Of a stretch of 26,008 nt of DNA, positions 1-8,431 are shown one piece after another. A model generated the notes under the pieces. That model worked only from the letters and a program-made list of their open reading frames with translations. It was not told the DNA's origin and made no database searches. Numbering within the stretch: position 1 is the first letter of the stretch; the number at the start of each line of letters is the position of its first letter. Origin of the DNA: Kiritimatiellales bacterium (lineage in GTDB: Bacteria; Verrucomicrobiota; Kiritimatiellia; Kiritimatiellales; Pontiellaceae); the NCBI GenBank assembly GCA_021734595.1, contig JAIPIO010000011.1:1-26008 (forward strand), given 5' to 3'. The translations under genes were made by a program, and so were the position numbers.

Positions 1-2
1 CT

Positions 3-257
3 CCGGTCGATACAATCCGGATCCAGCGAACATTCCAGACTCGATGGCCAACTATCGAGAAGGCACTGAAAACGAATACACGGAACATCGACGCGGAAAA
101 TAAATACGACTTCCTCAAGGCGCTGGAGTGTTTGCCCTCTGGCGGTTCCTACACCGAAATGATTCGATCGCTTGATGAAGAAACGCGCAGCAAAGGCCGC
201 AGTTGGCTACAGTCGCTGGTGGATGATGTAGTGGGTTTATGGCCTGAAACCGATTAG
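3..257 (+). CDS. C-terminal end of an unrecognised protein (5' truncated by window)
   Basis: An open frame runs from the window edge to TAG at 255-257 and encodes 84 residues of the end of a protein. I see no motif that I recognise. The segment is charged and probably helical, with the tail ...SWLQSLVDDVVGLWPETD. The codon use looks coding. An extended -10 promoter for the following toxin-antitoxin pair begins just after its stop. Function unknown. Confidence 0.5.
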   Translation, partial: PVDTIRIQRTFQTRWPTIEKALKTNTRNIDAENKYDFLKALECLPSGGSYTEMIRSLDEETRSKGRSWLQSLVDDVVGLWPETD

Positions 258-270
258 GAATTACTGGAGA

Positions 271-299
271 GACTTAACTGCCGGGAAGAGTGGTATAAT
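271..299 (+). promoter_or_regulatory. Candidate extended -10 promoter for the toxin-antitoxin pair
   Basis: TGG followed by TATAAT at 291-299 is a textbook extended -10. A weak -35 (GACTTA, 271-276) lies 17 bp upstream. It sits in the gap between the truncated gene and the antitoxin, about 85 bp before the antitoxin ATG. Confidence 0.5.
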
Positions 300-341
300 C
301 CCAGTCGCACAGCTCTCAAATAGATTGACATCCTTTCCTGC

Positions 342-372
342 GGTATTATGGTCTTGGCAAACAGGTAATACC
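342..372. promoter_or_regulatory. Operator-like inverted repeat upstream of the antitoxin
   Basis: GGTATTA at 342-348 and its exact reverse complement TAATACC at 366-372 flank a 17-bp centre and end 10 bp before the antitoxin ATG. RHH antitoxins typically autorepress through repeats at this position. The binding role is an inference. Confidence 0.45.
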
Positions 373-382
373 AGAGGTTTTC

Positions 383-634
383 ATGACTGCTTTAACGCTA
401 AAGATTCCCGACACGCTGGCGGCGGAACTGGAGGCGGAAGCCAAAAGGCGATCCGTTTCCAAATCGGCTGTGGCACGGTCTGCCTTGGCCGACTATCTGC
501 ACAACCCAGAACATGGAAAAGGCCAATCTGCATACGACGTGGCCAAGGCGCTGGGCTTTATTGGGTGCATTAAAGACGGCCCCGCGGATTTGGCGACCAA
601 CAAAAAACATATGGAAGGCTTTGGACGTGACTAA
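383..634 (+). CDS. Ribbon-helix-helix (CopG/VapB-type) antitoxin
   Basis: An 83-aa protein. Residues 3-45 give the RHH pattern: a short N-terminal strand (TALTLKIPDTLAAELEAEA) followed by two helices (RRSVSKSAVARSALADYL). The rest would be the toxin-binding tail. The ATG at 383 follows AGAGG at 374-378. The stop overlaps the GTG start of the PIN protein by 8 bp, so the two are translationally coupled. By family knowledge it binds its operator as a dimer and neutralises the adjacent RNase. The pairing with a PIN toxin makes the call firm; the exact antitoxin subfamily is not determined. Confidence 0.85.
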   Translation: MTALTLKIPDTLAAELEAEAKRRSVSKSAVARSALADYLHNPEHGKGQSAYDVAKALGFIGCIKDGPADLATNKKHMEGFGRD

Positions 635-1040
635 GCCTGTCATCATGGACACCGGTCCTCTGGTGGCGATTGCCAACGCAATGGAAAGGCACCACACATG
701 GGCTTTTGGCCAATTGAAACATTTGGATGTGCCTATCCTGACGTGTGAAGCTGTCTTGACGGAGGCTTGCTTTTTGCTGGGTCGGCGGCAACATATGGTT
801 TTTGAGCTATTGGAAAGCGAATTCATGCAGATTGGGTTTTCGTTGCAAAACGATTGGGTTCCCGTGCAAAAACTCATCAGGAAATATGCGGATGTTCCCA
901 TGTCGCTGGCCGACGCCTGCCTCGTGCGAATGAGCGAAATATACGACGGGAGCAAAATCTTCACGCTGGATGGCGACTTTAAAATCTATCGGCGGAATGG
1001 CCGCCAAGTCATCCCGCTGATTTGTCCGGAGCAAGATTGA
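627..1040 (+). CDS. PIN-domain ribonuclease toxin (VapC-like)
   Basis: A 137-aa protein read from GTG 627, which overlaps the antitoxin end; ATG 645 would remove the residues before the first motif. The PIN acidic set is visible: D8 in IMDTGPLVA, E46 in VLTEACFLL, D96 in SLADACLVRM, and D115/D117 in FTLDGDF. These residues bind Mg2+ or Mn2+ and cut RNA in VapC toxins. The length is normal for a single PIN domain and no inactivating change is seen. The RNA target cannot be told from sequence. Confidence 0.85.
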   Translation: MTKPVIMDTGPLVAIANAMERHHTWAFGQLKHLDVPILTCEAVLTEACFLLGRRQHMVFELLESEFMQIGFSLQNDWVPVQKLIRKYADVPMSLADACLVRMSEIYDGSKIFTLDGDFKIYRRNGRQVIPLICPEQD

Positions 1041-1154
1041 ACCAATGGTTGCGGAAGTCGGCATGCTTGGATTTCCGGAAAACCGCATGGAGCGGGATAG
1101 CGGCGAGGACGATAAAGAAATCCTTTGAGATACAATGCACTGGAGAATGATTTA

Positions 1155-2516
1155 ATGGGAAAACTATTTGGAACAGACGGTGTTCGCGGAATGGCGAACG
1201 AGGGGAACATGACGGCGGAGATGGTGCTGCAGATCGGCCGTGCGACGGCGTATGTCTGCAAGGAATACCATAAGGAAAAAGGGACGCGGCCGCGCATTGT
1301 CATCGGCAAGGATACCCGTCTGAGCGGGTATATGATGGAAAACGCACTGACGGCGGGTATCTGCTCCATGGGGGTGGATGTGCTGCTGCTCGGCCCGCTG
1401 CCGACCCCCGCGGTGGCATTCATCACGCAGAGCATGCGCGCGGACGCAGGGATTGTGATTTCCGCCTCGCACAATCCCTACTACGACAACGGCATCAAGA
1501 TTTTCTCCCGCACGGGATATAAGCTGCCTGATTTTGAGGAAGGGGAAATCGAGGAACTGGTTCTGAGCGGCCGGATAAACAATATCCGACCGACCGCCAA
1601 CGAGGTGGGCAAGGCCAGGCGCATCGATGACGCGATGGGGCGCTACATTGAATTCTGCAAGAACACCTTTCCGGACGGCATGACGCTGGACGGCATGAAA
1701 GTGGTGCTCGACTGCTCCAACGGTGCCACCTACAAATGCGCGCCGCTGATTTTCTCCGAACTGGGCGCCGACGTGACGACCATTCATGCCAAACCCAACG
1801 GGATGAATATCAACGACGAATGCGGATCGCAGTTCACGGCCGACCTGGTTCGGGAAGTGAAGGCGGCCGGGGCGGATGTAGGGCTTGCCTTCGACGGTGA
1901 CGGCGACCGGCTGATTGCCGTGGACGAGAACGGCCGAGAGCTTTCCGGCGATCAGATTATCGCCATCTGCACCAAGACCTACAAGGAACGCGGACTGCTT
2001 GCCAACAACCGGGTGGTGGGCACGGTGATGAGCAACGTGGGATTCCACGCCGCGATGAAGCAACTTGATATTGAAGTGGACGTGGCTGCGGTGGGCGACC
2101 GCTATGTGCTGGAAATGATGATTGAAAACGGCGCCGTCCTCGGTGGCGAAGCCTCCGGGCATGTCATTTTCCATAACTACCATACAACCGGCGACGGGAT
2201 CGTGTCGGCGCTCCAGTTGCTGAGTATCGTGATGGAATCCGGCAAGCCGCTATCGGAGCTTGCACTGGTGATGAAGGTGTTTCCCCAGAAACTGATTAAT
2301 GTGGATGTGAAGGAAAAGCCGCCGGTGGAGGATATTGCCGAGCTCCAAAAGGCGATCAAGGCGGCCGAGGCCGAGCTGGGCGATCAAGGACGCGTGCTGA
2401 TCCGCTATTCCGGCACACAGCCGATGTGCCGGGTGATGGTCGAAGGACCAACCGAAGAGATAACCAACGCGATTGCGCAGCGGTTGGTCGATGTGGTGAA
2501 GAGCTGCCTCGGCTGA
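1155..2516 (+). CDS. glmM: Phosphoglucosamine mutase
   Basis: A 453-aa protein that converts glucosamine-6-P to glucosamine-1-P in UDP-GlcNAc synthesis, in the cytoplasm. Landmarks are the N-terminal KLFGTDGVRG, the phosphoserine loop VISASHNPYYDNG (S105), the metal loop FDGDGDR, the sugar loop GGEASGH, and the C-terminal phosphate loop RYSGTQPMCRVMVEG. The family usually has GTEP in the last loop; here it is GTQP. ATG 1155 is chosen because the protein should begin at MGKLFGTDG. The upstream in-frame alternative at 1125 would add ten unrelated residues. GGAG lies at 1142-1145. It is followed by three palindromes and the ABC ATPase gene. Confidence 0.96.
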   Translation: MGKLFGTDGVRGMANEGNMTAEMVLQIGRATAYVCKEYHKEKGTRPRIVIGKDTRLSGYMMENALTAGICSMGVDVLLLGPLPTPAVAFITQSMRADAGIVISASHNPYYDNGIKIFSRTGYKLPDFEEGEIEELVLSGRINNIRPTANEVGKARRIDDAMGRYIEFCKNTFPDGMTLDGMKVVLDCSNGATYKCAPLIFSELGADVTTIHAKPNGMNINDECGSQFTADLVREVKAAGADVGLAFDGDGDRLIAVDENGRELSGDQIIAICTKTYKERGLLANNRVVGTVMSNVGFHAAMKQLDIEVDVAAVGDRYVLEMMIENGAVLGGEASGHVIFHNYHTTGDGIVSALQLLSIVMESGKPLSELALVMKVFPQKLINVDVKEKPPVEDIAELQKAIKAAEAELGDQGRVLIRYSGTQPMCRVMVEGPTEEITNAIAQRLVDVVKSCLG

Positions 2517-2517
2517 T

Positions 2518-2577
2518 TTTCCAACTATTGGAATTGTTTTTCCAGCCATTGGAAGTATGTTTTCCAACCATTGGAAA
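2518..2577. repeat. Three 17-bp TTTCCAA-N3-TTGGAAA palindromes, cluster 1
   Basis: Copies lie at 2518-2534, 2539-2555 and 2561-2577, with starts 21 and 22 bp apart. The third is perfect (TTTCCAA CCA TTGGAAA); the others each have one or two changes. They fill the glmM-lolD spacer. The last arm runs into the GGAAAGGG ribosome-binding region of lolD, so an RNA hairpin there could hide it. Confidence 0.85.
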
Positions 2578-2582
2578 GGGAA

Positions 2583-3266
2583 ATGATGCAGGAACAGGAA
2601 ACCATTTTGAAAGCAGAGGAGCTGAAACGCTCCTATTATATCGGCAAGAAACCGCTGGAGGTACTCAAGGGCGTATCGCTGGAGGTGCGGAGCGGCGAGA
2701 GCGTTTCGATCATGGGCGCCAGCGGATCCGGCAAGAGCACCTTGCTGCATGTGCTGGGCGGTTTGGACAATCCAGCTTCGGGAAAGGTTTATTTCCAGTC
2801 CCAAAGCGTTTATGAAATGAGCGGTATGCGGCGGGCGCGCTTCCGCGCGCAGAATGTCGGTTTTGTTTTCCAAGCCTACCATCTGCTGCCTGAGCTGGAT
2901 ATCCTGGAAAATGTCTGTCTGCCGGCCATGGCGCTGCCGGGCAGAGAAGATGTGAGCCAACAGGCGGTGCAGCTGCTGGAGGAAGTCGGGCTGGGTGAAC
3001 GTATCGACCACCGCCCACAGGAACTTTCCGGCGGCGAACAGCAGCGGGTGGCGCTTGCGCGCGCACTGATCAATGAACCCGACATTATTTTTGCGGACGA
3101 ACCGACGGGGAACCTGGACTCCAAGACCGGTGATAAAGTTTTGCATTATTTGTTTCAACTGGTTCTGTCCAGAGGGCATACTCTTGTCCTTGTAACGCAT
3201 AATAAAAGCGTGGCCGAGCGGTGCGAGCGCCGTCTGGTTCTGGAAGACGGCCTGCTGGGCCGATAG
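2583..3266 (+). CDS. lolD: ABC transporter ATPase, LolD/MacB type
   Basis: A 227-aa cytoplasmic ATPase with Walker A GASGSGKST, the Q-loop VGFVFQAYHLLPELD, signature LSGGEQQRVALARAL, Walker B IIFADEPTGNLDS and the H-loop VLVTHN. The Q-loop and signature are typical of the LolD/MacB/FtsE group, which powers lipoprotein release or mechanotransmission, not substrate import. No permease partner (LolC/E) is adjacent, so the precise substrate is open. ATG 2583 or 2586 could be the start; GGAAAGGG at 2573-2580 supports 2586 slightly better by spacing. Confidence 0.85.
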   Translation: MMQEQETILKAEELKRSYYIGKKPLEVLKGVSLEVRSGESVSIMGASGSGKSTLLHVLGGLDNPASGKVYFQSQSVYEMSGMRRARFRAQNVGFVFQAYHLLPELDILENVCLPAMALPGREDVSQQAVQLLEEVGLGERIDHRPQELSGGEQQRVALARALINEPDIIFADEPTGNLDSKTGDKVLHYLFQLVLSRGHTLVLVTHNKSVAERCERRLVLEDGLLGR

Positions 3267-3286
3267 AAGTTTTTCGAGGATTGACT

Positions 3287-4156
3287 ATGAAGATTTATAT
3301 GAGTGGCGAGTTGGTTGATGAGCAGGACGCAAAAGTGTCGGTTTTTGATCATGGGCTTCTTTATGGCGACGGCGTTTTTGAAGGCATTCGCGCCTACAAT
3401 GGGCGGGTTTATCTGCTGGATGAGCATATTGAGCGGCTGTACGATTCCGCCAAGGCCATTGCGCTTGAAATACCCATGAGTCAGGAGGAGATGATCCGGG
3501 CCACGGTTGAAACCTGCAAGGCCAACGACATTGAGGATGGATATATTCGCCTGATTGTGACGCGCGGCAAGGGCACGCTCGGGCTGAATCCGTATCTCTG
3601 TAAGCGTGCGGAAGTGATAATTATCGCTGCTGTTATACAGCTTTACCCCCAAGAGCTTTATGATACCGGGCTGAAAATCATTACTGCCGGTTCCGTGCGG
3701 AACCATGTGGAGGCCGTAAACCCCCGCATCAAGAGCCTGAATTATCTGAACAATATCATGGCCAAGATCGAAGCCATCAACTCCGGATGCATGGAATGCC
3801 TGCTGCTGAACCCGCAGGGTTATGTTGCGGAAGCGTCCGGCGACAATGTCTTTTCCGTTCGGAAGGGCGTCCTGACCACACCGCCCAGTTGGTGTGGATC
3901 GCTGGAAGGCATTACCCGCAACAAAGTGATGGAACTTGCCGCAGCGGCTGGATACACGGTGAAAGAAGATGTATTGACCCGTTATGACCTGTACACGGCA
4001 GATGAGGTTTTCCTTACCGGAACCGCGGCCGAAATCATATCGGTTATAAACATCGACCGGCGGATCATTGGTGATGGAACACCTGGTGCGATTACGATGG
4101 AACTTAGCCGGATCTATGCCGAAGCAGCGCGTTCGGAAGGAACTCCTATTGCGTAA
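3287..4156 (+). CDS. ilvE: Branched-chain amino acid aminotransferase (class IV PLP)
   Basis: A 289-aa PLP enzyme of fold type IV. It begins at MKIYMSGELVDEQDAKVSVFD; the N-terminal DHGLLYGDGVFEGIRAYNG block, the PLP lysine K149 in NPRIKSLNYLNN, the EASGDNVF block and the FLTGTAAEI block are all present. It moves amino groups between 2-oxoglutarate/Glu and Leu, Ile or Val. D-amino acid aminotransferase and aminodeoxychorismate lyase share the fold, but the NPRIKSLNYLNN and GTAAEI motifs favour IlvE. Start ATG 3287 was chosen over the upstream extension, which overlaps lolD. The spacer after it holds two palindromes. Confidence 0.9.
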   Translation: MKIYMSGELVDEQDAKVSVFDHGLLYGDGVFEGIRAYNGRVYLLDEHIERLYDSAKAIALEIPMSQEEMIRATVETCKANDIEDGYIRLIVTRGKGTLGLNPYLCKRAEVIIIAAVIQLYPQELYDTGLKIITAGSVRNHVEAVNPRIKSLNYLNNIMAKIEAINSGCMECLLLNPQGYVAEASGDNVFSVRKGVLTTPPSWCGSLEGITRNKVMELAAAAGYTVKEDVLTRYDLYTADEVFLTGTAAEIISVINIDRRIIGDGTPGAITMELSRIYAEAARSEGTPIA

Positions 4157-4176
4157 TGCGTAGCGAACAATGCGTA

Positions 4177-4224
4177 GTTCCAGGCATTGGAAAAACCAGA
4201 CCGGGAATTTCCAATGGTTGGAAA
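4177..4224. repeat. Two 17-bp TTCCAR-N3-TTGGAAA palindromes, cluster 2
   Basis: Copies at 4177-4193 (GTTCCAG GCA TTGGAAA) and 4208-4224 (TTTCCAA TGG TTGGAAA, perfect) have starts 31 bp apart. They lie in the 182-bp spacer between ilvE and mcsA. No gene is visible in this spacer; a TGCGTAG direct repeat lies just upstream. Confidence 0.85.
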
Positions 4225-4338
4225 AGGAAAGTACGCAGTGCGAAATACCCATTTAAGGATTACGAATTACTCGTTAGCTTTTTTAGGCAACGGTTTGATA
4301 CCATCCGTGTCAGACAGAGTGGAATTTGGAAATATACC

Positions 4339-4866
4339 ATGAAATGCGAATGTTGCCATAAACATGAAGCGACCGTGCACCTGACCCAGGTGATCGACGG
4401 AGAGATGAAGAAACTCAATCTATGCCAGAGTTGCGCCCAAAAGAGCGGCATTGACCTGAAGTCACCCATTTCGATCACGGATGTTCTGCTGGGCCTTGGA
4501 TCCAAGAACCAGGCCATGGAGCTGAGCCCGGAGTATGACTTGAGCTGCGCGCGTTGCCATATGACCCGGGCCGAGTTCAAAAAAACCGGACGGCTGGGCT
4601 GTCCCGACTGTTATCGGACGTTTATGGGCGAATTAAGCGTGCTGACAAAGGCCATGCATCACGGCGGGCAGCATGTGGGTAAGATTCCCGCCCGGCAGGG
4701 GAATCGCGCGCGCATCGCCGCACAGGTCGCCGCCCTGCAGAAAGATCTGGAAACAGCGATTGCCAAGGAACAGTACGAGGTGGCCGCCAACCTGCGGGAT
4801 AAAATAAAGGCGCTGAAGGGGAGTATGAATGCTCAAGAGAAAGGGGCAGGCGATGACTCTCGATGA
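4339..4866 (+). CDS. mcsA: McsA-like zinc protein with UVR motif, activator of McsB
   Basis: A 175-aa cytoplasmic protein. Four Cys pairs (CECC near residue 3, CQSC near 33, CARC near 75 and CPDC near 92) should bind two zinc ions. The C-terminal segment LQKDLETAIAKEQYEVAANLRDKIKALK is a UvrB/UvrC (UVR) motif. This is the McsA layout. In Firmicutes McsA activates the arginine kinase McsB, and here mcsB overlaps its 3' end by 14 bp, followed by clpC. Start ATG 4339 gives MKCECC; a longer in-frame extension back to 4156 covers the palindrome spacer and is rejected. Confidence 0.88.
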   Translation: MKCECCHKHEATVHLTQVIDGEMKKLNLCQSCAQKSGIDLKSPISITDVLLGLGSKNQAMELSPEYDLSCARCHMTRAEFKKTGRLGCPDCYRTFMGELSVLTKAMHHGGQHVGKIPARQGNRARIAAQVAALQKDLETAIAKEQYEVAANLRDKIKALKGSMNAQEKGAGDDSR

Positions 4867-5926
4867 TATGGTCCGAGGACACGGTGGCTGGCTCGAAGCC
4901 GGGCTGGACAACGGACCTGTGATCAGCAGCCGCATTCGCCTGGCACGCAACCTTCAGGACTATTCGTTTCCCGGTTGGGCCAACGAAGAAGAGCGGGTGG
5001 CCATCTGGAAACAGCTCAGCGCGATTTTCGATTCGCTGGACTACGGCTTTGTCTGCTGGGACATGGGTGAAACAACCGCGCTGAACAAGGAAGTTCTTTT
5101 TGAACGCCATCTCATCAGCCAGGAGCTGGCGGTAAAAGACCGCGGATGCGGCGTCTATGCAACTCCCGATGAATGCCTGGCTGTCATGATCAACGAGGAG
5201 GATCACCTGCGTGTGCAGTCGTTGCAGCCCGGTTTGGACCTCGTGGGTGCATGGCAAGTTGCCGACAAGCTGGACGACATTCTTGAAGCCCGGATCAGTT
5301 ACGCATTTTCGTCCAAACTGGGCTATTTGACCTCCTGCCCATCCAATGTCGGAACAGGATTGCGCGCATCCGTAATGCTTCACCTGCCGGGACTGGTTTT
5401 GATGGATGAAATGGATCCGGTGATCAACGGAATCTCAAAAATCGGACTGGCCGTGCGCGGCATGTGGGGAGAAGGCACCGAAGCGGCAGGAAACATGTTC
5501 CAGATTTCTAACCAGAGTACGCTCGGCCGCCGGGAAGACGAAATCATTGCCCACCTTGAACAGATCGTGCTGGAAATCATTGAGCACGAGAACAATGCGC
5601 GCACCCGGTTGATGGAACAGCAGTCCATGACCGTGCAGGATCATATTGCGCGTGCCTACGGCATTCTCTCCAATGCCCGGCTGATTACTTCCGGGGAAGC
5701 GTTGAACCTTCTGTCCAGCATACGGCTTGGAATCGATCTGGGGATACTTAAGGACTATACGCGGCGCCAAATCGACATGCTTTTCATCGCCAGCCAGCCG
5801 GCCCATCTCCAGAAACTGGAAAACAAGGAACTGACGCCCGAAGAACGCGACGCCGTGCGCGCCGACATGCTCAGGAATTTTATGGGCGGCAAAGACAAGA
5901 ACAGCAACGAATCAGAGGCAGGATAG
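4853..5926 (+). CDS. mcsB: Protein arginine kinase
   Basis: A 357-aa phosphagen-kinase-fold enzyme. It shows VISSRIRLARNLQDYSFPG (residues 23-41), the NEEDH substrate-binding motif (114-118) and the catalytic loop TSCPSNVGTGLRASV with C162. It lacks the N-terminal helical domain of creatine kinases, as McsB does. It phosphorylates arginine residues and so tags proteins for ClpC/ClpP. ATG 4853 follows AAAGGGG; ATG 4829 in the same frame is possible and adds eight residues. Three bases separate it from clpC, so mcsA-mcsB-clpC is very likely one transcript. No ctsR is present upstream. Confidence 0.93.
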   Translation: MTLDDMVRGHGGWLEAGLDNGPVISSRIRLARNLQDYSFPGWANEEERVAIWKQLSAIFDSLDYGFVCWDMGETTALNKEVLFERHLISQELAVKDRGCGVYATPDECLAVMINEEDHLRVQSLQPGLDLVGAWQVADKLDDILEARISYAFSSKLGYLTSCPSNVGTGLRASVMLHLPGLVLMDEMDPVINGISKIGLAVRGMWGEGTEAAGNMFQISNQSTLGRREDEIIAHLEQIVLEIIEHENNARTRLMEQQSMTVQDHIARAYGILSNARLITSGEALNLLSSIRLGIDLGILKDYTRRQIDMLFIASQPAHLQKLENKELTPEERDAVRADMLRNFMGGKDKNSNESEAG

Positions 5927-5929
5927 GAT

Positions 5930-8428
5930 ATGGATAATTTTACACCAAGAGCACAGCAGGTTTTGCAGTTGGCGCGCAAGGAAGCCGACCGCTTTAATCA
6001 CGGTTATGTTGGCACGGAGCATATTCTGCTCGGGCTCATTGCCCTCGGTCAGGGGGTCGCCGTAAATGCGCTGCAATCGCTGGGCATCGAACTGGCGTCC
6101 GTCAGGATGGAAGTGGAGAAGGCCGTCGGTACGGGACCGGAAACCAAGACCATTGGCAATATCCCTTTCACGCCGCGCGCTAAAAAGGTGTTGGCTTTAT
6201 CGGCGAGCGAAGCCCGCGCACTCGGACACAGTTATGTTGGCACCGAACATATCCTGCTCGGTTTGCTTCGCGAAGGAGAGGGAATTGCGGCGCGCGTCCT
6301 TGAAAATCTCGGCGTAGACCTTGAGGAAGCCCGCTATGAAATCATGAAAACCCTCGATCCGGATTATGATCCCGCCGCCGCGTCGGAGTACCAGGAAGAT
6401 GAGGAAGATGTGGGTGCTCCGCAAATGCCCCGGTCCCGGGGAAAGGACAAATCGAAAACCCCGGCACTGAATACATTCGGCCGCGACCTGACGAAGTTGG
6501 CGAAGAATGATGAACTGGACCCCGTTATCGGCCGCCAGGATGAAATCGAACGGGTTATCCAGATTCTGTGCCGCCGCACCAAGAACAACCCGGTGTTGCT
6601 CGGGGAGGCAGGCGTTGGGAAAACAGCCATTGTGGAGGGGCTTGCGCAGGCGATCTGCAACGGCAGCGTGCCGGACCTGCTGATCGATAAGAAACTGATC
6701 ACCCTCGATCTGGCGTTGATGGTGGCGGGAACGAAGTACCGCGGGCAGTTTGAAGAGCGGATAAAGGCGGTAATGGATGAAATCCGCCACGCAAAAAACG
6801 TGATCCTGTTCCTCGACGAAATGCACACGATTGTGGGTGCCGGCTCCGCGGAAGGAACCATGGATGCGGCCAACATCATCAAGCCGGCGCTTTCGCGGGG
6901 AGAGCTGCAGTGCATCGGGGCAACCACGCTCAAGGAATACCGGAAGTATATTGAAAAGGATGCAGCCCTTGAACGGCGCTTCCAGACCGTGATGGTGAAA
7001 GAACCATCGGTGGAAGATGCCGTTGAAATCATGCGCGGCCTGCGCGGGAAATACGAGGAGCATCACCACGCCCAGTTTACCGATGGGGCCTTGCAGGCCT
7101 CCGTGGATCTTTCCGCCCGTTACCTCCCGGACCGGTTCCTGCCCGACAAAGCCATCGACCTGATTGATGAAGCCGGCGCACGTGCGCGTATCGGCAGCAT
7201 GAGCCGTCCTCCATCAATCAAGGAGCTGGAAGAAAAAATAGAGCACTTTGAGAAGAAGAAAAACGAAGCGATTCACGAACAGGACTTTGAAAACGCGGCG
7301 AACTACCGCGATCAGGAACGTCAATCGAAAGAAGAACTCGATACGATGCTCAAAGATTGGCGCAAAACGCGCGATGAAAACAAAACCGTTGTCACCGACG
7401 AAGATGTCATGGTGATCGTCTCGAAGTGGACCGGCATCCCGCTGATGAAAATGGGCGAGAAGGAAATGGAGCGGTTGCTGCGTATTGAAGAGGTGGTAGG
7501 CCAGCAGGTGATCGGTCAGAAAGAGGCCGTTAGCGCTATCGCACGTGCGTTGCGCCGATCACGTGCCGACCTCAAGGATCCCAAACGGCCCATCGGCTCG
7601 TTTATTTTCCTGGGGCCGACCGGCGTCGGCAAGACCCTGCTGGCGAAAACGCTGGCGCAATTCATGTTCGACGATCCGGAATCTTTCATTCAGATCGATA
7701 TGTCTGAATATATGGAGAAATTCAATGCGTCCCGTCTGGTCGGTTCTCCGCCCGGCTATGTCGGCCACGAAGAGGGGGGACAACTGACCGAGCGTGTCCG
7801 CCGGCGTCCGTATTCCGTCGTCCTTTTTGACGAAGTGGAAAAAGCCCATCCGGACGTCATGCACATGCTGCTCCAGATTCTGGAGGAGGGCCGGTTGACC
7901 GACAGTCTCGGCCGCAGCGTCGACTTTAGGAACACCGTGGTCATCATGACCTCCAATCTTGGTGCCAGCGAGATCAAGAAGGCCGGTTCGCTGGGTTTCT
8001 CGCCGTCCAGCAATGAAGTGGATTACCAGAAACTCAAGGAGATGATGATGCAGACGGCCAAGAAAACCTTCCGGCCGGAACTGTTGAACCGCGTGGACGA
8101 CATGATCGTTTTCCGCGAATTGACGCATGCCGACCTTGAGTTGATTCTGGAACTGGAATTAAGTCAGGTGCAGAACCGGGTCTTGGGACGGGACATCGAA
8201 CTTAAAATCACCAAAACCGCCCGTGAGTTCCTGCTCGTTAAGGGATACGACAAAACCTATGGCGCCCGCCAGTTGCGGCGAACGGTCGAGCGCTTCCTGG
8301 AAGATCCGCTGGCCGAGGAGATTCTGCGCGGCGGGATACCGAATAATTCAACTATTTCCGTTCGTGCCAACAAAGAGTCGCTGGTTTTTAAAACGCAGGA
8401 AAACAAGTCTGCGGACAATGCGGAATGA
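5930..8428 (+). CDS. clpC: ATP-dependent Clp protease ATP-binding subunit ClpC
   Basis: An 832-aa AAA+ unfoldase. It has two N-terminal Clp repeats (residues ~1-75 and ~78-150, each with YVGTEHILLGL), a first AAA domain with Walker A GEAGVGKT (225-232) and Walker B ILFLDEMHT, a middle UVR segment (IEHFEKKKNEAIHEQDFENAANYRDQE, about residues 435-461), a second AAA domain with GPTGVGKT (562-569) and VVLFDEVEKAH, and a C-terminal D2-small domain. The UVR segment in the middle region is the ClpC mark that separates it from ClpA and ClpB. It unfolds substrates, including arginine-phosphorylated ones, for ClpP. Confidence 0.97.
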   Translation: MDNFTPRAQQVLQLARKEADRFNHGYVGTEHILLGLIALGQGVAVNALQSLGIELASVRMEVEKAVGTGPETKTIGNIPFTPRAKKVLALSASEARALGHSYVGTEHILLGLLREGEGIAARVLENLGVDLEEARYEIMKTLDPDYDPAAASEYQEDEEDVGAPQMPRSRGKDKSKTPALNTFGRDLTKLAKNDELDPVIGRQDEIERVIQILCRRTKNNPVLLGEAGVGKTAIVEGLAQAICNGSVPDLLIDKKLITLDLALMVAGTKYRGQFEERIKAVMDEIRHAKNVILFLDEMHTIVGAGSAEGTMDAANIIKPALSRGELQCIGATTLKEYRKYIEKDAALERRFQTVMVKEPSVEDAVEIMRGLRGKYEEHHHAQFTDGALQASVDLSARYLPDRFLPDKAIDLIDEAGARARIGSMSRPPSIKELEEKIEHFEKKKNEAIHEQDFENAANYRDQERQSKEELDTMLKDWRKTRDENKTVVTDEDVMVIVSKWTGIPLMKMGEKEMERLLRIEEVVGQQVIGQKEAVSAIARALRRSRADLKDPKRPIGSFIFLGPTGVGKTLLAKTLAQFMFDDPESFIQIDMSEYMEKFNASRLVGSPPGYVGHEEGGQLTERVRRRPYSVVLFDEVEKAHPDVMHMLLQILEEGRLTDSLGRSVDFRNTVVIMTSNLGASEIKKAGSLGFSPSSNEVDYQKLKEMMMQTAKKTFRPELLNRVDDMIVFRELTHADLELILELELSQVQNRVLGRDIELKITKTAREFLLVKGYDKTYGARQLRRTVERFLEDPLAEEILRGGIPNNSTISVRANKESLVFKTQENKSADNAE

Positions 8429-8431
8429 CTG

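Noticed and set aside
513..626. Upstream extension of the PIN toxin frame
   Set aside because: It overlaps most of the antitoxin and adds residues before the conserved IMDTGP start; GTG 627 fits the family.
1164..2183. Long minus-strand open frame (339 codons) across glmM
   Set aside because: It is antisense to an intact conserved gene, has no family resemblance, and reflects codon bias of the GC-rich + strand gene. The same holds for minus-strand frames at 2250-3200, 3155-4252, 4622-5383, 6197-7069, 7559-8128, 8601-9092 and 12577-13254.
4156..4338. N-terminal extension of McsA covering the palindrome spacer
   Set aside because: The extension has no family resemblance, covers the repeats, and the zinc motif starts right at ATG 4339.
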